This document shows positions 34,708 to 44,068 of a DNA stretch of 49,938 nt, piece by piece. Within the stretch, counting starts at the first letter, position 1, and each line of letters opens with the position of its first letter. The position numbers were made by a program, and so were the translations under genes. Source of the stretch: Luminiphilus sp. (GTDB lineage: Bacteria; Pseudomonadota; Gammaproteobacteria; Pseudomonadales; Halieaceae). The notes beneath the pieces were generated by a model, which was not told the origin of the DNA, did no database searches, and was given only the letters and a program-made list of their open reading frames with translations. The stretch lies in assembly GCA_016778045.1 (NCBI GenBank), contig JADHQG010000005.1, positions 1 to 49,938 of the forward strand. Direction: 5' to 3'.

Positions 34708-35739
34708 ATGATCAACGTTGCGATTAATGGTTACGGTCGAATTGGGCGAAATATCTTAAGAGCGTTCTATGAACGCCCTGAATTAAAGGACCGCATGCGG
34801 CTTGTTGCGATCAACGATCTCGGGTCGGCAGAGATGAACGCTCATCTGACGCAATTCGACACGACTCATGGGCGGTTCGCTGAAACTGTGGTTGTCGAAG
34901 GCCAAGACATGCTGATCGGCACGGACAGAATCAGAATCCTCGCTGAAAGAGACCCCAGCCAGCTACCTTGGGGCGATCTGGCAGTCGATATTGTCTTTGA
35001 ATGCACCGGTCTCTTCACCGAGCGTGAGGCAGCCCGACAACATCTGGTCGCCGGCGCGAAGCGGGTTCTGGTCTCCGCACCGGGAAAAGGGATGGATGCG
35101 ACAGTGGTCTATGGCATCAATCATGCGTCACTGACAGCGGCCGACGTGATTGTCTCTAACGCTTCGTGCACGACTAACTGCCTGGCGCCACTCGCCAAGC
35201 CGCTCTACGAAGCAGTCGGCATTGACCAAGGATTGATGACCACAATCCATGCTTACACCAATGATCAAACTCTTTCCGATGTCTACCACAGCGACCCTTA
35301 CCGGGCGCGCGCTGCGGCGCATAGCATGATTCCGACCAAAACCGGCGCGGCCGCGGCAATCGGGCTGGTGATGCCAGCGCTGCAAGGCCGTCTTGATGGC
35401 TTGGCGGTCAGAGTACCAACGCTCAATGTGTCACTGGTCGATTTGAGTTTTACCGCCTCGCGTAGCACCTCGGTTGAAGAAATCAACGCGATCATGATGC
35501 AAGCCGCAGAGGCCGATACGGCTGGCGTTTTGGCTTACAACACCCAGCCGCTCGTCTCAATTGACTTCAATCACAACTGTTACTCGAGCAACTTTGACGC
35601 GAGTCATACCCGCGTGCAGGGCCGGCTAGTCAAGGTGCTCGCGTGGTACGACAACGAGTGGGGATTTTCGAATCGCATGCTCGATACCAGTCTGGCAATG
35701 GCCGCGACGGTAAAACAGGATTTGGGTGTCGCCGCTTAG
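34708..35739 (+). CDS. gap: Glyceraldehyde-3-phosphate dehydrogenase, type I
   Basis: Gap oxidises glyceraldehyde-3-phosphate, the product of KDPG cleavage, with NAD(P) and phosphate. The 343-residue protein has the N-terminal nucleotide-binding motif [10 protein letters not shown], the catalytic Cys154 in [13 protein letters not shown], His181 in TIHAYTNDQ, and the C-terminal [12 protein letters not shown]. The segment [22 protein letters not shown] resembles alphaproteobacterial and GapB-like enzymes. Coenzyme choice cannot be fixed by eye. The ATG follows a purine-rich AAGGGGGG site. It is divergent from hexR, carries a near-perfect HexR box in its promoter, and ends at a strong terminator. 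Confidence 0.96.
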   Translation: MINVAINGYGRIGRNILRAFYERPELKDRMRLVAINDLGSAEMNAHLTQFDTTHGRFAETVVVEGQDMLIGTDRIRILAERDPSQLPWGDLAVDIVFECTGLFTEREAARQHLVAGAKRVLVSAPGKGMDATVVYGINHASLTAADVIVSNASCTTNCLAPLAKPLYEAVGIDQGLMTTIHAYTNDQTLSDVYHSDPYRARAAAHSMIPTKTGAAAAIGLVMPALQGRLDGLAVRVPTLNVSLVDLSFTASRSTSVEEINAIMMQAAEADTAGVLAYNTQPLVSIDFNHNCYSSNFDASHTRVQGRLVKVLAWYDNEWGFSNRMLDTSLAMAATVKQDLGVAA

Positions 35740-35764
35740 GCGAGCCCATCATGGTGAGTACTTT

Positions 35765-35787
35765 GGGGGCGTCAGCCCCCTTTTTTT
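35765..35787 (+). terminator. Rho-independent terminator of gap
   Basis: A perfect 6-bp GC stem (GGGGGC/GCCCCC) with a GTCA loop is followed by seven T residues, 25 bp after the gap stop. It is oriented for + strand transcripts; the convergent pgl operon lacks a T-run on its side. Confidence 0.92.
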
Positions 35788-35810
35788 ACCCGCTGTTTAT
35801 TGGGTTAGAG

Positions 35811-36491
35811 CTATGCCGCCCACCAGCAGTCGAAAGTCGGCAAAGCGCTGAACGCGCAGATGGGAAATAGCCGCTCGTCGCCGCTTCGGCAGGCCGCCTC
35901 ATACACACGCTTTTTTTGTTCGCCCACAATGTGCACGACACCGTGCCGGGTATTTTTCAGCCGGTGCTTTGACAGCGAAATACGCGTGTATGGCGCGGTT
36001 TTGGGGTGCGTCATCAACGCCGCCTCAGTCGTTGTGAGCCCTTCCTTAATCTCAGATGCACAAGGGAACAAAGACGCAGTGTGGGCGTCCTCGCCCATCC
36101 CCAGTAGCACAACATCAAAGGTGGGCAGGGACGCCAGTAAAGTCGAGAGCCCCGCGACGTTTGCAACGCTGTCATCTGGCGTCGGAATCAATGACAAAAA
36201 GTCAGCCTCAGCGGCTGGGCTCTGCAACAACGTGCTGCGGACCATTTGCTCGTTGCGATCTTCGTGATCAGCAGGAACCCAACGCTCATCTGCCAGCATG
36301 ATTACGACACGACGCCAGTCGATCGTCTTGCGCGACAGCAGCGAAAAAAGTGCCCTGGGTGTGCTGCCGCCCGATACCACAAGGTAGCCGGATCCGCGTT
36401 CAGCGATACCCTGCTCTAACCATAAGGCCACCTGAGTTGCCAGCGCCTCATCAAGGCTGCTGCGATCATCAAAGGCGAGCATCTCAGACAT
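35811..36491 (-). CDS. pgl: 6-phosphogluconolactonase
   Basis: Pgl hydrolyses 6-phosphogluconolactone to 6-phosphogluconate, the substrate of Edd. The 226-residue protein has the family motifs [41 protein letters not shown] and [17 protein letters not shown]. The start overlaps zwf by 8 nt. It is the last gene of the edd-glk-eda-zwf-pgl chain. The C-terminus (TFDCWWAA) ends close to the gap terminator. Confidence 0.95.
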   Translation of the reverse strand: MSEMLAFDDRSSLDEALATQVALWLEQGIAERGSGYLVVSGGSTPRALFSLLSRKTIDWRRVVIMLADERWVPADHEDRNEQMVRSTLLQSPAAEADFLSLIPTPDDSVANVAGLSTLLASLPTFDVVLLGMGEDAHTASLFPCASEIKEGLTTTEAALMTHPKTAPYTRISLSKHRLKNTRHGVVHIVGEQKKRVYEAACRSGDERLFPICAFSALPTFDCWWAA

Positions 36492-37932
36492 GCCACCCTC
36501 TCCCGTCGCGATCGATTAACAACTCTGACTTACTGGGGCCCCAACTGCCCGCTTGATACGCATTCACGGTGACATCACACTGCTGACAGGCGGCGATTAA
36601 CTGATCGCACCAACGCCAGCTCTCCTCGATCTCTTCCCGGCCGACGAATAGCGACGGGTCTCCATTGATCGCATCGAGGAACAGGCGCTCATAAGCGTCC
36701 GGGATGCGATCAATGTCTGCATCTTCGCGAAAGTCAAAATTTAAAGTGTGCGTCTGTAGTGACAGCTTGTCCTTGAGACTTTGGCGCTTTGACACCATGG
36801 TCATCTCAATACCTTCGTTGGGCTGCAAGCGAATGATCAGCCGGTTGGGCTCCGGAGCCTCACCGTCACCAAAGATATGGTGAGGCAATGCCTTGTACTG
36901 AATAATGATTTCAGTGACTTTGTCGGGCATGCGCTTGCCGGTTCTCAAATAAAACGGTACGCCCGACCAACGCCAGTTATCAACGTGGGCCTTAATCGCC
37001 ACAAAGGTTTCAGTATCGCTGTTGGTGCTCTCACATCCGTCTTCGTCGAAATATCCGGGCACGGTGTTGCCGTCGATAACACCCTGACTGTACTGCCCTC
37101 TGACAACGTGATCCTTAACGCTAGTAGCGTCGATGGGACGCAGTGCCTTGACGATCTTGACCTTCTCGTCACGAATGCTTTCCGCCTCTAGTGAATTCGG
37201 CGGCTCCATGGCAACCAGACACAGTAGCTGCATCAAATGGTTTTGAACCATATCCCGGAGCTGACCCACCCCGTCGTAATACGCCCAGCGGCCCTCAATA
37301 CCAACCTTCTCGGCCACTGTGATCTGCACATGATCAATACAACTTTGATCCCATTGAGAGTTGATAAAGCGATTGGCAAATCGCAACGCCAAGAGGTTTT
37401 GGACCGTTTCCTTACCAAGGTAGTGATCAATACGATAAATGTCGCGCTCGTCAAAGAACCGCGCCAACGTCTCGTTGACGTCTCGAGAAGTATCAAGGCT
37501 CTCGCCAATGGGTTTCTCCAACACAATACGACACGGCCCGGTGAGGCACCCGTCATGGCTGAGCTGCTCGCAAATCTTGGCGAATAATGACGGCGGCGTA
37601 GCCAGGTAAAAAAGACTGACGCGAGCGTCATCAAGCCAAGACTGTAGTGCCCCGAAGGCCTGTGGTTGGGAAAAATCTGCCGAGAGATAGCTGAAGCGCC
37701 CTGCGAAGCGCTCCCACATCATCTCGTTGATCTCCTGCCGCATGTACCCTGCCATTTTTGAACGCAGGTCTTGCTGGAAGGTATCGATGGATTGCTCCTG
37801 ACGCGCGACAGCTGCAATGCGCAGATCAAGGGGCAATAAGTCGGCTGCATCGAGTTGGAAAAGTGCCGGAAACAGCTTGCGCGCCGACAGGTCACCGGTC
37901 GCGCCAAAAATGATCAGATCCACTGGGTTCAT
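36484..37932 (-). CDS. zwf: Glucose-6-phosphate 1-dehydrogenase
   Basis: Zwf oxidises glucose-6-phosphate to 6-phosphogluconolactone and yields NADPH (or NADH). The 482-residue protein has the nucleotide-binding motif FGATGDLSARKL (9-20) and the catalytic RIDHYLGKE (167-175). Length is normal. Its start overlaps the eda stop by 4 nt and its end overlaps pgl by 8 nt. The gene set and order (edd-glk-eda-zwf-pgl) point to a dedicated ED unit; NADPH from this step would also serve pigment synthesis. Confidence 0.97.
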   Translation of the reverse strand: MNPVDLIIFGATGDLSARKLFPALFQLDAADLLPLDLRIAAVARQEQSIDTFQQDLRSKMAGYMRQEINEMMWERFAGRFSYLSADFSQPQAFGALQSWLDDARVSLFYLATPPSLFAKICEQLSHDGCLTGPCRIVLEKPIGESLDTSRDVNETLARFFDERDIYRIDHYLGKETVQNLLALRFANRFINSQWDQSCIDHVQITVAEKVGIEGRWAYYDGVGQLRDMVQNHLMQLLCLVAMEPPNSLEAESIRDEKVKIVKALRPIDATSVKDHVVRGQYSQGVIDGNTVPGYFDEDGCESTNSDTETFVAIKAHVDNWRWSGVPFYLRTGKRMPDKVTEIIIQYKALPHHIFGDGEAPEPNRLIIRLQPNEGIEMTMVSKRQSLKDKLSLQTHTLNFDFREDADIDRIPDAYERLFLDAINGDPSLFVGREEIEESWRWCDQLIAACQQCDVTVNAYQAGSWGPSKSELLIDRDGRGWHV

Positions 37933-38582
37933 TGCCCGTCCCCTGTCTTAATCGCCTCAGCCTGCACCACCGTCTCAACCGCCTCGGCGTAAATGTCGGC
38001 CCACGCCTGATCTGCAATCATCTGCTTGGTCGTCAGCCATGAACCACCTACCGCGGACACGCTGTTCAGCGCGAGATAAGTTCCCAGGTTGTCACGCGTA
38101 ATGCCTCCGGTTGGCATGAAACTGACGCCCGGAAACGGGCCCGCCAGCGCACTGATCGCTGGAGCGCCGCCCGACGTTTCAGCAGGGAAAAACTTCAACA
38201 CGCTGTAGCCATGCTCGATGGCTTTAAGTATCTCTGACGCAGTCACCGCACCGGGTAAAAATGGCAGCGCATGATGGTCTGCCGCACCGAAGAGCGCATC
38301 GGTCGCTCCCGGAGAAACAATGAAATCAGCGCCGGCGGCGGCCGCGCGATCGTAATCCTGTTTAGAGCAGACAGTACCGGCGCCAATCATTGACTCGGGA
38401 AAGGCTTGCTTCATGGCACTGATCGCATCGAGACCTGCTGGTGTTCGAAGAGTGATTTCAAGCGCCGAAATACCACCACGAAGTAGCGCATCAGCCAGTG
38501 GCACCGCGTCGGTCAAGCGATCAATCATAACCACCGGTATCACGGGACAGCGCAGACTCGACAGTAACGCGGCGCCATTCAT
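37929..38582 (-). CDS. eda: KDPG aldolase (2-dehydro-3-deoxyphosphogluconate aldolase)
   Basis: Eda splits KDPG into pyruvate and glyceraldehyde-3-phosphate. The 217-residue protein shows the Schiff-base Lys130 in LKFFPAE, the catalytic Glu42 in LEITLRT with Arg46, the MIGAGTV and MPTGGI phosphate-binding blocks. It begins 2 nt after glk and overlaps zwf by 4 nt. Members of this family can also act on other keto acids; the ED context favours KDPG. HexR-controlled KDPG levels would be set by the balance of Edd and Eda. Confidence 0.96.
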   Translation of the reverse strand: MNGAALLSSLRCPVIPVVMIDRLTDAVPLADALLRGGISALEITLRTPAGLDAISAMKQAFPESMIGAGTVCSKQDYDRAAAAGADFIVSPGATDALFGAADHHALPFLPGAVTASEILKAIEHGYSVLKFFPAETSGGAPAISALAGPFPGVSFMPTGGITRDNLGTYLALNSVSAVGGSWLTTKQMIADQAWADIYAEAVETVVQAEAIKTGDGQ

Positions 38583-38584
38583 AT

Positions 38585-39592
38585 CTAATTGGCCTCAGCA
38601 CAAATGAGCGCCGCACCCAGCAAACCAGGGTCGGGATGGGTAATGACATACGTCGCAATGTCGCCGTTAAAATCGGCGAACCGACCCTTTGCCAGAAAAC
38701 GCGCACGGAAGTCACTTTTGCGAAGCAGGTCAATGTAACCAGGCGCGATGCCGCCGGCGAGATAGACGCCGCCGCGTGCTCCCAATGTCAGCGCGAGGTT
38801 GCCCGCCGCCGAACCCAGCACCGAGAAAAACGTATTCATCGCCTCACCTGCCAATGCGTCATCGCCCTGTTGAGCTGCACTGCCTACCGTCTCAGGAGTA
38901 AGATGAACCGCTGGCAAGCCACGAATATCGGCCAGCGCCCGGTATATATTCATGATGCCGGCACCACACAGTAAACGCTCGATGGAGACACGACCAAATT
39001 GTGCCCGCAGGCGGCGTAAGATCTTTGCCTCGATATCGGTAATGGGCGCAAAATCGACATGTCCGCCTTCGCCCGGCAAAACGACCGGTCTGTTCTGGCG
39101 GTCGAACACTACACTTGCCACACCGGTGCCTGTGCCCGGCCCAATAGCAACCATCGGCTTATACTGCTCGACCTCGCCGCCTCCAATTGCCTCTAGATGC
39201 TCGGCAGACAATGCCGGCAACGCGCGGGCGACTGCAGCGAAGTCGTTAATGATGCTGATATGGGGGCACACCATCTGTTCCGCCACACCCTCGGCCGTGA
39301 AACGCCAAGGATTATTGGTAAAGCTGATCTCCCGCTGTTCCGGGATGGCCGCGACCGCCAGACAGACACGCGCCAGATAGGTATTAGATAAATTCAGCGC
39401 CTGCCAATCCTGGCGGAGTTGATTGAGCACTTCTTCAAATGAAGGAAACTCTTCCACCGCGTAATTAGCAATCGGCTCAGGCGCCGTGTTAACCGGATCC
39501 GCAAAGGCAAAGCGGGCATTGGTACCGCCAATATCGGCCAGGAGGTAAAGTGGCCGCACCTGTTTTCCTGTGTCAGCTGGCACAGTGTTCAT
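38585..39592 (-). CDS. glk: Glucokinase
   Basis: Glk phosphorylates glucose with ATP to glucose-6-phosphate. The 335-residue protein has the phosphate-1 motif LADIGGTNARFAFAD (18-32), a central GPGTGTGVA motif and ARGGVYLAGGIAPG near the C-terminus, all typical of the bacterial Glk group (not ROK). I start at ATG 39592, which overlaps the edd end by 20 nt; an upstream frame to 39676 lies inside edd. This is the link that turns imported glucose into ED substrate and fits the nearby glucosidase and sugar symporter. Confidence 0.95.
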   Translation of the reverse strand: MNTVPADTGKQVRPLYLLADIGGTNARFAFADPVNTAPEPIANYAVEEFPSFEEVLNQLRQDWQALNLSNTYLARVCLAVAAIPEQREISFTNNPWRFTAEGVAEQMVCPHISIINDFAAVARALPALSAEHLEAIGGGEVEQYKPMVAIGPGTGTGVASVVFDRQNRPVVLPGEGGHVDFAPITDIEAKILRRLRAQFGRVSIERLLCGAGIMNIYRALADIRGLPAVHLTPETVGSAAQQGDDALAGEAMNTFFSVLGSAAGNLALTLGARGGVYLAGGIAPGYIDLLRKSDFRARFLAKGRFADFNGDIATYVITHPDPGLLGAALICAEAN

Positions 39593-41447
39593 AGGCAACG
39601 GCTCGCGTCGTTTCTTGCACGGGGGTGGGGTCGAGGGTCGGTGGTCCAAACAATGAACACCCACCGCACTCAGCATCGGTCACGGCCTCTCGATTTAACA
39701 CGAACAGTCCACGACCGACGGTATGTTCCTCTGTCGGTTGGTCAACTGCTGCTCGACTTGCCAGCAGCGCCTCATCCACACTTAGTGAGAGCTGACCGCT
39801 TGCGACATCTAGAGAGATCACGTCGCCGTCTTGAATGCGGCCAATCGCGCCGCCCGTAGCCGCCTCAGGAGTGACGTGGATCGCAGCGGGCACCTTACCC
39901 GATGCCCCACTTAACCGACCGTCAGTGACCAGTGCCACCGCATGCCCTCGATCTTGCAAGACCCCGAGAATCGGCATCAGTTTGTGCAGCTCTGGCATGC
40001 CGTTAGCGCAAGGGCCTTGGAAGCGCGCAACGATGACACAATCTTTATTCAATTCTCCGCGGTCGAAGAGCGATTTCAGTTCATCCTGATGAGAGATCAC
40101 AACCGCCTGCGCCTCGATCTTCAGATGCTCCGGCGACACTGCAGAGGACTTAATCAAGCTGCGACCTAAATTGCCCTGAAGTAATCGAATTCCGCCTTCC
40201 GGTGCGAAGGGATCATGAGCCGGCCTAATCACCTCCGGATCCAGACTCTGGGTCGGTGCAGAACGCCACTGCAGCACTCCCTCGTGCAGACAGGGCTCAA
40301 GGGACGCCGCCTCCAGCGACTCTCCGAAGCACACGCGGGCGTCGCCGTGCATCAGCCCCGCCTGAATCAACTCGGAGAACAGTAAACCCGTGCCGCCAGC
40401 CGCCTGGAAATGATTGATGTCCGCGCTGCCATTGGGATAAATGCGGGTAAGTAACGGAACGACCTTGGACAGGGCATCGAAATCCGACCAATTCAATACA
40501 AGCCCGGCCGCTCGAGCGATGGCGATCAGATGGATGCACAGGTTGGTGGACCCGCCAGAAGCCAGCAAGGCAACCATACCATTTACAAAGCTCCGCTCAT
40601 CTACCACCTCGGCGAGGGGCAGCGACAGACGGCCGTTTCTGGCAATTTTGGCTACGTGCTCTGCTGCAGCGTTTGTGAGCGCGTCGCGCAGCGGCGTATA
40701 GGGGTTCACAAAGGCACTGCCTGGTAGCTGCAGGCCCATCGCTTCCAGCACCATTTGGTTGGAATTTGCCGTGCCATAAAACGTGCAGGTGCCTTGGCCA
40801 TGGTAAGAGGCCATTTCTGCCTCGAGCAGAGCCGCTCTATCCACCTTACCCTCTGCATAGAGCTGGCGAACACGCACTTTTTCTTTGTTGGACAAACCCG
40901 AGGTCATGGGGCCTGCGGGGATGAACAGCGCAGGCAGGTGACCAAACTGCAGCGCCCCCATCAGCAAACCGGGAACGATCTTGTCGCAGATACCGAGCAT
41001 CAACACCGCATCAAACATCTGGTGCGACAGCGACACTGCGGTGGCTTGTGCGATGACATCGCGACTAAACAAACTGAGTTCCATACCCGGCTGACCTTGC
41101 GTCACGCCGTCACACATTGCCGGTACGCCGCCCGCGACCTGCGCGGTGCATCCCATCTTCTTGAGCGCCGCCTTGATCTGGTCGGGGTAACCGGCGTAGG
41201 GCGCGTGGGCCGACAACATATCGTTATAGGCGGTAACGATGCCAACGTTGGCGCTGTCCATCATCTTGATAACTGATTTGTCCTCTTCACCACAGGCGGC
41301 GACACCATGGGCCAAATTACCGCAGCTCAGTTGACTCCGGTGGACAGGCTGAGACGCCATCTTTTCGATGTCCCGGCGATACTGATTCCGCAGTGTTCGG
41401 CTTCGGGTAGCGATGTCGTGGGTGACGCGGAGGACTTCAGGATGCAT
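39573..41447 (-). CDS. edd: Phosphogluconate dehydratase
   Basis: Edd dehydrates 6-phosphogluconate to KDPG, the signature reaction of the ED pathway; it is an IlvD/Edd-family enzyme with an iron-sulfur cluster. The 624-residue protein has typical blocks: [64 protein letters not shown] (cluster Cys), [17 protein letters not shown] and [20 protein letters not shown]. It is the first gene of the ED operon. The 5' region holds two HexR-like boxes. Confidence 0.97.
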   Translation of the reverse strand: MHPEVLRVTHDIATRSRTLRNQYRRDIEKMASQPVHRSQLSCGNLAHGVAACGEEDKSVIKMMDSANVGIVTAYNDMLSAHAPYAGYPDQIKAALKKMGCTAQVAGGVPAMCDGVTQGQPGMELSLFSRDVIAQATAVSLSHQMFDAVLMLGICDKIVPGLLMGALQFGHLPALFIPAGPMTSGLSNKEKVRVRQLYAEGKVDRAALLEAEMASYHGQGTCTFYGTANSNQMVLEAMGLQLPGSAFVNPYTPLRDALTNAAAEHVAKIARNGRLSLPLAEVVDERSFVNGMVALLASGGSTNLCIHLIAIARAAGLVLNWSDFDALSKVVPLLTRIYPNGSADINHFQAAGGTGLLFSELIQAGLMHGDARVCFGESLEAASLEPCLHEGVLQWRSAPTQSLDPEVIRPAHDPFAPEGGIRLLQGNLGRSLIKSSAVSPEHLKIEAQAVVISHQDELKSLFDRGELNKDCVIVARFQGPCANGMPELHKLMPILGVLQDRGHAVALVTDGRLSGASGKVPAAIHVTPEAATGGAIGRIQDGDVISLDVASGQLSLSVDEALLASRAAVDQPTEEHTVGRGLFVLNREAVTDAECGGCSLFGPPTLDPTPVQETTRAVAYEHCAS

Positions 41448-41469
41448 AGGATCAGTTTGTGATTCGGCT

Positions 41470-41484
41470 TGTAATAAAGCAACA
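41470..41484. promoter_or_regulatory. Possible HexR box, edd-proximal
   Basis: TGTAATAAAGCAACA matches the HexR consensus TGTARTWWWAYTACA with two mismatches. It lies 23 bp upstream of the edd start, where it would lie in the transcript leader or promoter region. Weaker of the two edd boxes. Confidence 0.5.
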
Positions 41485-41520
41485 TTTTACAGCCATTTTA
41501 GCCCTTTATTACGTATTTTT

Positions 41521-41535
41521 TGTTGTTAAATTACA
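41521..41535. promoter_or_regulatory. HexR box, edd-distal
   Basis: Read on the minus strand as TGTAATTTAACAACA, this differs from the HexR consensus at one position. It is about 75 bp upstream of edd in an A/T-rich region with several TAAAAT-like -10 candidates, in line with HexR control of the whole edd-glk-eda-zwf-pgl operon. Confidence 0.65.
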
Positions 41536-41591
41536 TATTAGGCGCCTGGCTGTTCTCGGCTCATTACATGCCCGCATCAATAGTCGCCGCA

Positions 41592-42404
41592 TTAGGATGA
41601 CGCCTTTTCGGGGGTATCAACCTCGAGGCAAGACAGGGGATAGACGCGAATCCAATCAAACTCGACTGTCGCCGGCAGGTCAGCAGGCACAACCTCGCCG
41701 CCCAACGTGCCCCCCACGGCCATATTGAGAATGAGGTGGAACGCTTTATCGTCAAAAACCCAGGGCCACGGTGCGACGTCATCAGACGTAGCGACGCCAT
41801 GGATACGATCGTCAACGTACCAGGCAACACGGTTGGGTGACCACTGAATGCCATAGGTATGGAACTCGCCGCTCCACACTGCTGGGGCGCGCAGCGTTTC
41901 ACTGTAGTGCACGTTATCGGGCGGTAAGTCGCCAAAATGAATCGCGGCGATCAGGCGATGCGGTTCGTGGCCGGTCCACTCGAGAATATCGATCTCGCCC
42001 TCCAGCGGCCAACCCAGGTTTTTCTCTTCGGGCATCATCCAAAAGGCCGGCCACAGTCCCCTACCCTCGGGCAGTTTGATCCGCGCCTCTATTACGCCAT
42101 GTTGGAATCCGCGCTTACCCTCGGTCGTGATCTTTCCCGAGCGAACCCGACCTTGATCGTCGATGAATGCAGTCAGGCTGAGCAGACCGTCGCTGACTGA
42201 AACAGCCTTGGCGTCATAAGTTTGCGCTTCGCTATTGCCCCAGCCACAGAGATTCTGATCACAACCGTCGCCTTCAATAATATTCCAGAGTGAGCGGTCC
42301 AGCGGCCCCTCAAAGTCCTCTTGCCAGATAGGTTCGCAGTTCGCGCCCAACGCGCCAGTCGATAACACTCCAAAGAGAATGCCAAACAGGTATCGACAGG
42401 CCAT
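41592..42404 (-). CDS. Secreted GH16 family glucanase (laminarinase-like)
   Basis: GH16 enzymes of this group cut beta-1,3- or mixed beta-glucans such as algal laminarin. The 270-residue protein has a signal peptide (MACRYLFGILFGVLSTGALG, cleaved near residue 21) and the catalytic motif GEIDILEW, with nucleophile Glu137 and acid/base Glu142. WNIIEGDGCDQNLCGWGNSEAQ near the N-terminus and FHTYGIQWSPNRVAWYVDD are bacterial laminarinase-like blocks. I chose ATG 42404, which follows a GGGGAG site; ATG 42431 is an alternative. It is the last gene of the GH3-symporter-GH16 set. Exact substrate is inferred. Confidence 0.9.
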   Translation of the reverse strand: MACRYLFGILFGVLSTGALGANCEPIWQEDFEGPLDRSLWNIIEGDGCDQNLCGWGNSEAQTYDAKAVSVSDGLLSLTAFIDDQGRVRSGKITTEGKRGFQHGVIEARIKLPEGRGLWPAFWMMPEEKNLGWPLEGEIDILEWTGHEPHRLIAAIHFGDLPPDNVHYSETLRAPAVWSGEFHTYGIQWSPNRVAWYVDDRIHGVATSDDVAPWPWVFDDKAFHLILNMAVGGTLGGEVVPADLPATVEFDWIRVYPLSCLEVDTPEKASS

Positions 42405-42433
42405 AGAACTCCCCAGCCAATCAAACTGCATGC

Positions 42434-43993
42434 TCACCACCAGACGGTATAAAAGAAGACCAATATCAGCGTGACGACAATGGCGCTGAGGTTGAAACCC
42501 TGAGTCGTCGCAAAGCTCACGCCCGCGGGGTCGACAAAGCCAGTCTGAGCACGCGGTCGCAGCAGTGACCAGAAAACCCCGATGGCAATGCACAGTACAA
42601 ATACCAACCCAACGCGGTCCATGAACGGCAGCTCAGGCCAGTACAGCTTGAAGAGTAGCGACAGCGCTGCGGAGGCGATGGCGGCGATCAGTGCCGCGGT
42701 CGCGGTTGTACGCGACCAAAACAGCCCCAACATAAAGATGGCCACAATCCCCGGCGTAAAGAACCCGGTGAACTCCTGAATGTATTGAAACGCCTGCTCG
42801 AAGTTACCCAGCAAAGGTTTGGCGGCAATGACCGCAATAACCATTGCCACAATGGCAACCGCTCGACCGAGCGTCACAGAGCGCTGACCCCCATCGCTCA
42901 CCATGCCTAGAGACGGCGCAACGTCCATCGTAAAGATGGTCGAGATGCTGTTACACATTGATGCCAGTGACGAGACGATGGCCGCCAGTAGCGCCGCGAA
43001 GACCAGACCCTTGATCCCCAAGGGCAACAAATTCATGGCAGACGGATACGCTTTATCCGGCGCAGACAGATCGGGATTCAACACAAACATCGCGATGCCA
43101 GGCAGCACCACAATCACGGGCATCAGGAGCTTGAGAAAGGCGGCAAAGGCGATGCCTTTTTGTGCCTCGTCAACGCTCTTCGCTGCAAGTGCTCGCTGGA
43201 TAATGTACTGGTTGAAGCCCCAGTAAGAGATATTCATTACCCACATCCCACCGAGCAGAACAGAAAGTCCAGGCAAACTCATGTAATGAGGATGCCCTTC
43301 GTTGAGGATCATGTGGAACTTGTCAGGCGCCTGCTGGGTCAGCGTGGTAAAACCTGCTAATGGACCCGCGCCGTCGCCAATCTGTTCCAGCAAAATCCAG
43401 GAGATCATCAGACCGCCCATGACTAGCAGGATCACCTGAATGATATCGGTCAGTGCGACCGCCCTGAGTCCACCGTAGAGAGAGTAGGCAATGGCAAATA
43501 CGCTCAGTGCTATCAAGCCCATGGTGAGATCGACGCCCGCCACCGTGTTAATGGCCAAGGCGCCCAACCAGAGAATTGAAGTCAAATTGACGAAGGTGTA
43601 GACACCCAGCCAAAACACCGCCATGACGGTTTTGACGCGGTCATCGTATCGCTGCGCAAGGAACTGGGGCATCGTGTAGATGCCCGTCTTCAAAAAAATG
43701 GGCAGTAAAAACTTGCCGACTAGGAGCAACGTAAAGGCCGCCATCCACTCGTAAGAGGCGATAGCAAGACCGATCGCATAACCCGACCCTGACATGCCGA
43801 TAATCTGCTCGGCTGAAATATTAGCCGCAATCAGGGATGCACCAATTGCCCACCAGGGAAGGGCCTTACCCGCCAGAAAGTAATCCTGAGCATTCTTTTC
43901 TTGCCCAGCCGGCTCGCGAGACACCCATTGAGCCAAAACGAAAAGGCCCACCGCATAAACGGCCACAATGGCCATATCAATCGTCGACAACAC
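42434..43993 (-). CDS. Sodium/sugar symporter, SSS (SGLT-like) family
   Basis: This 519-residue carrier has about 14 membrane helices and is closest in motif to Vibrio SglT-type sodium/glucose-galactose symporters: the N-terminal DYFLAGKALPWWAIGASLIAANISAEQIIGMSG, NISYWGFNQYIIQRALAAKSVDEAQKG, and the helix-rich C-terminus. It probably brings in glucose freed by the GH3 and GH16 enzymes. It lies between the two hydrolase genes (75 bp after GH3, 29 bp before GH16), so the three form a compact locus. No TonB-dependent receptor or SusD-like gene accompanies it. Confidence 0.93.
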   Translation of the reverse strand: MLSTIDMAIVAVYAVGLFVLAQWVSREPAGQEKNAQDYFLAGKALPWWAIGASLIAANISAEQIIGMSGSGYAIGLAIASYEWMAAFTLLLVGKFLLPIFLKTGIYTMPQFLAQRYDDRVKTVMAVFWLGVYTFVNLTSILWLGALAINTVAGVDLTMGLIALSVFAIAYSLYGGLRAVALTDIIQVILLVMGGLMISWILLEQIGDGAGPLAGFTTLTQQAPDKFHMILNEGHPHYMSLPGLSVLLGGMWVMNISYWGFNQYIIQRALAAKSVDEAQKGIAFAAFLKLLMPVIVVLPGIAMFVLNPDLSAPDKAYPSAMNLLPLGIKGLVFAALLAAIVSSLASMCNSISTIFTMDVAPSLGMVSDGGQRSVTLGRAVAIVAMVIAVIAAKPLLGNFEQAFQYIQEFTGFFTPGIVAIFMLGLFWSRTTATAALIAAIASAALSLLFKLYWPELPFMDRVGLVFVLCIAIGVFWSLLRPRAQTGFVDPAGVSFATTQGFNLSAIVVTLILVFFYTVWW

Positions 43994-44068
43994 CTGATCT
44001 CTCCTGCGATCCCACAGGGGGACGCCTATTATTGTTTGAGTTTCGGTAGCCTCTGGCGAGAGTAGCGC

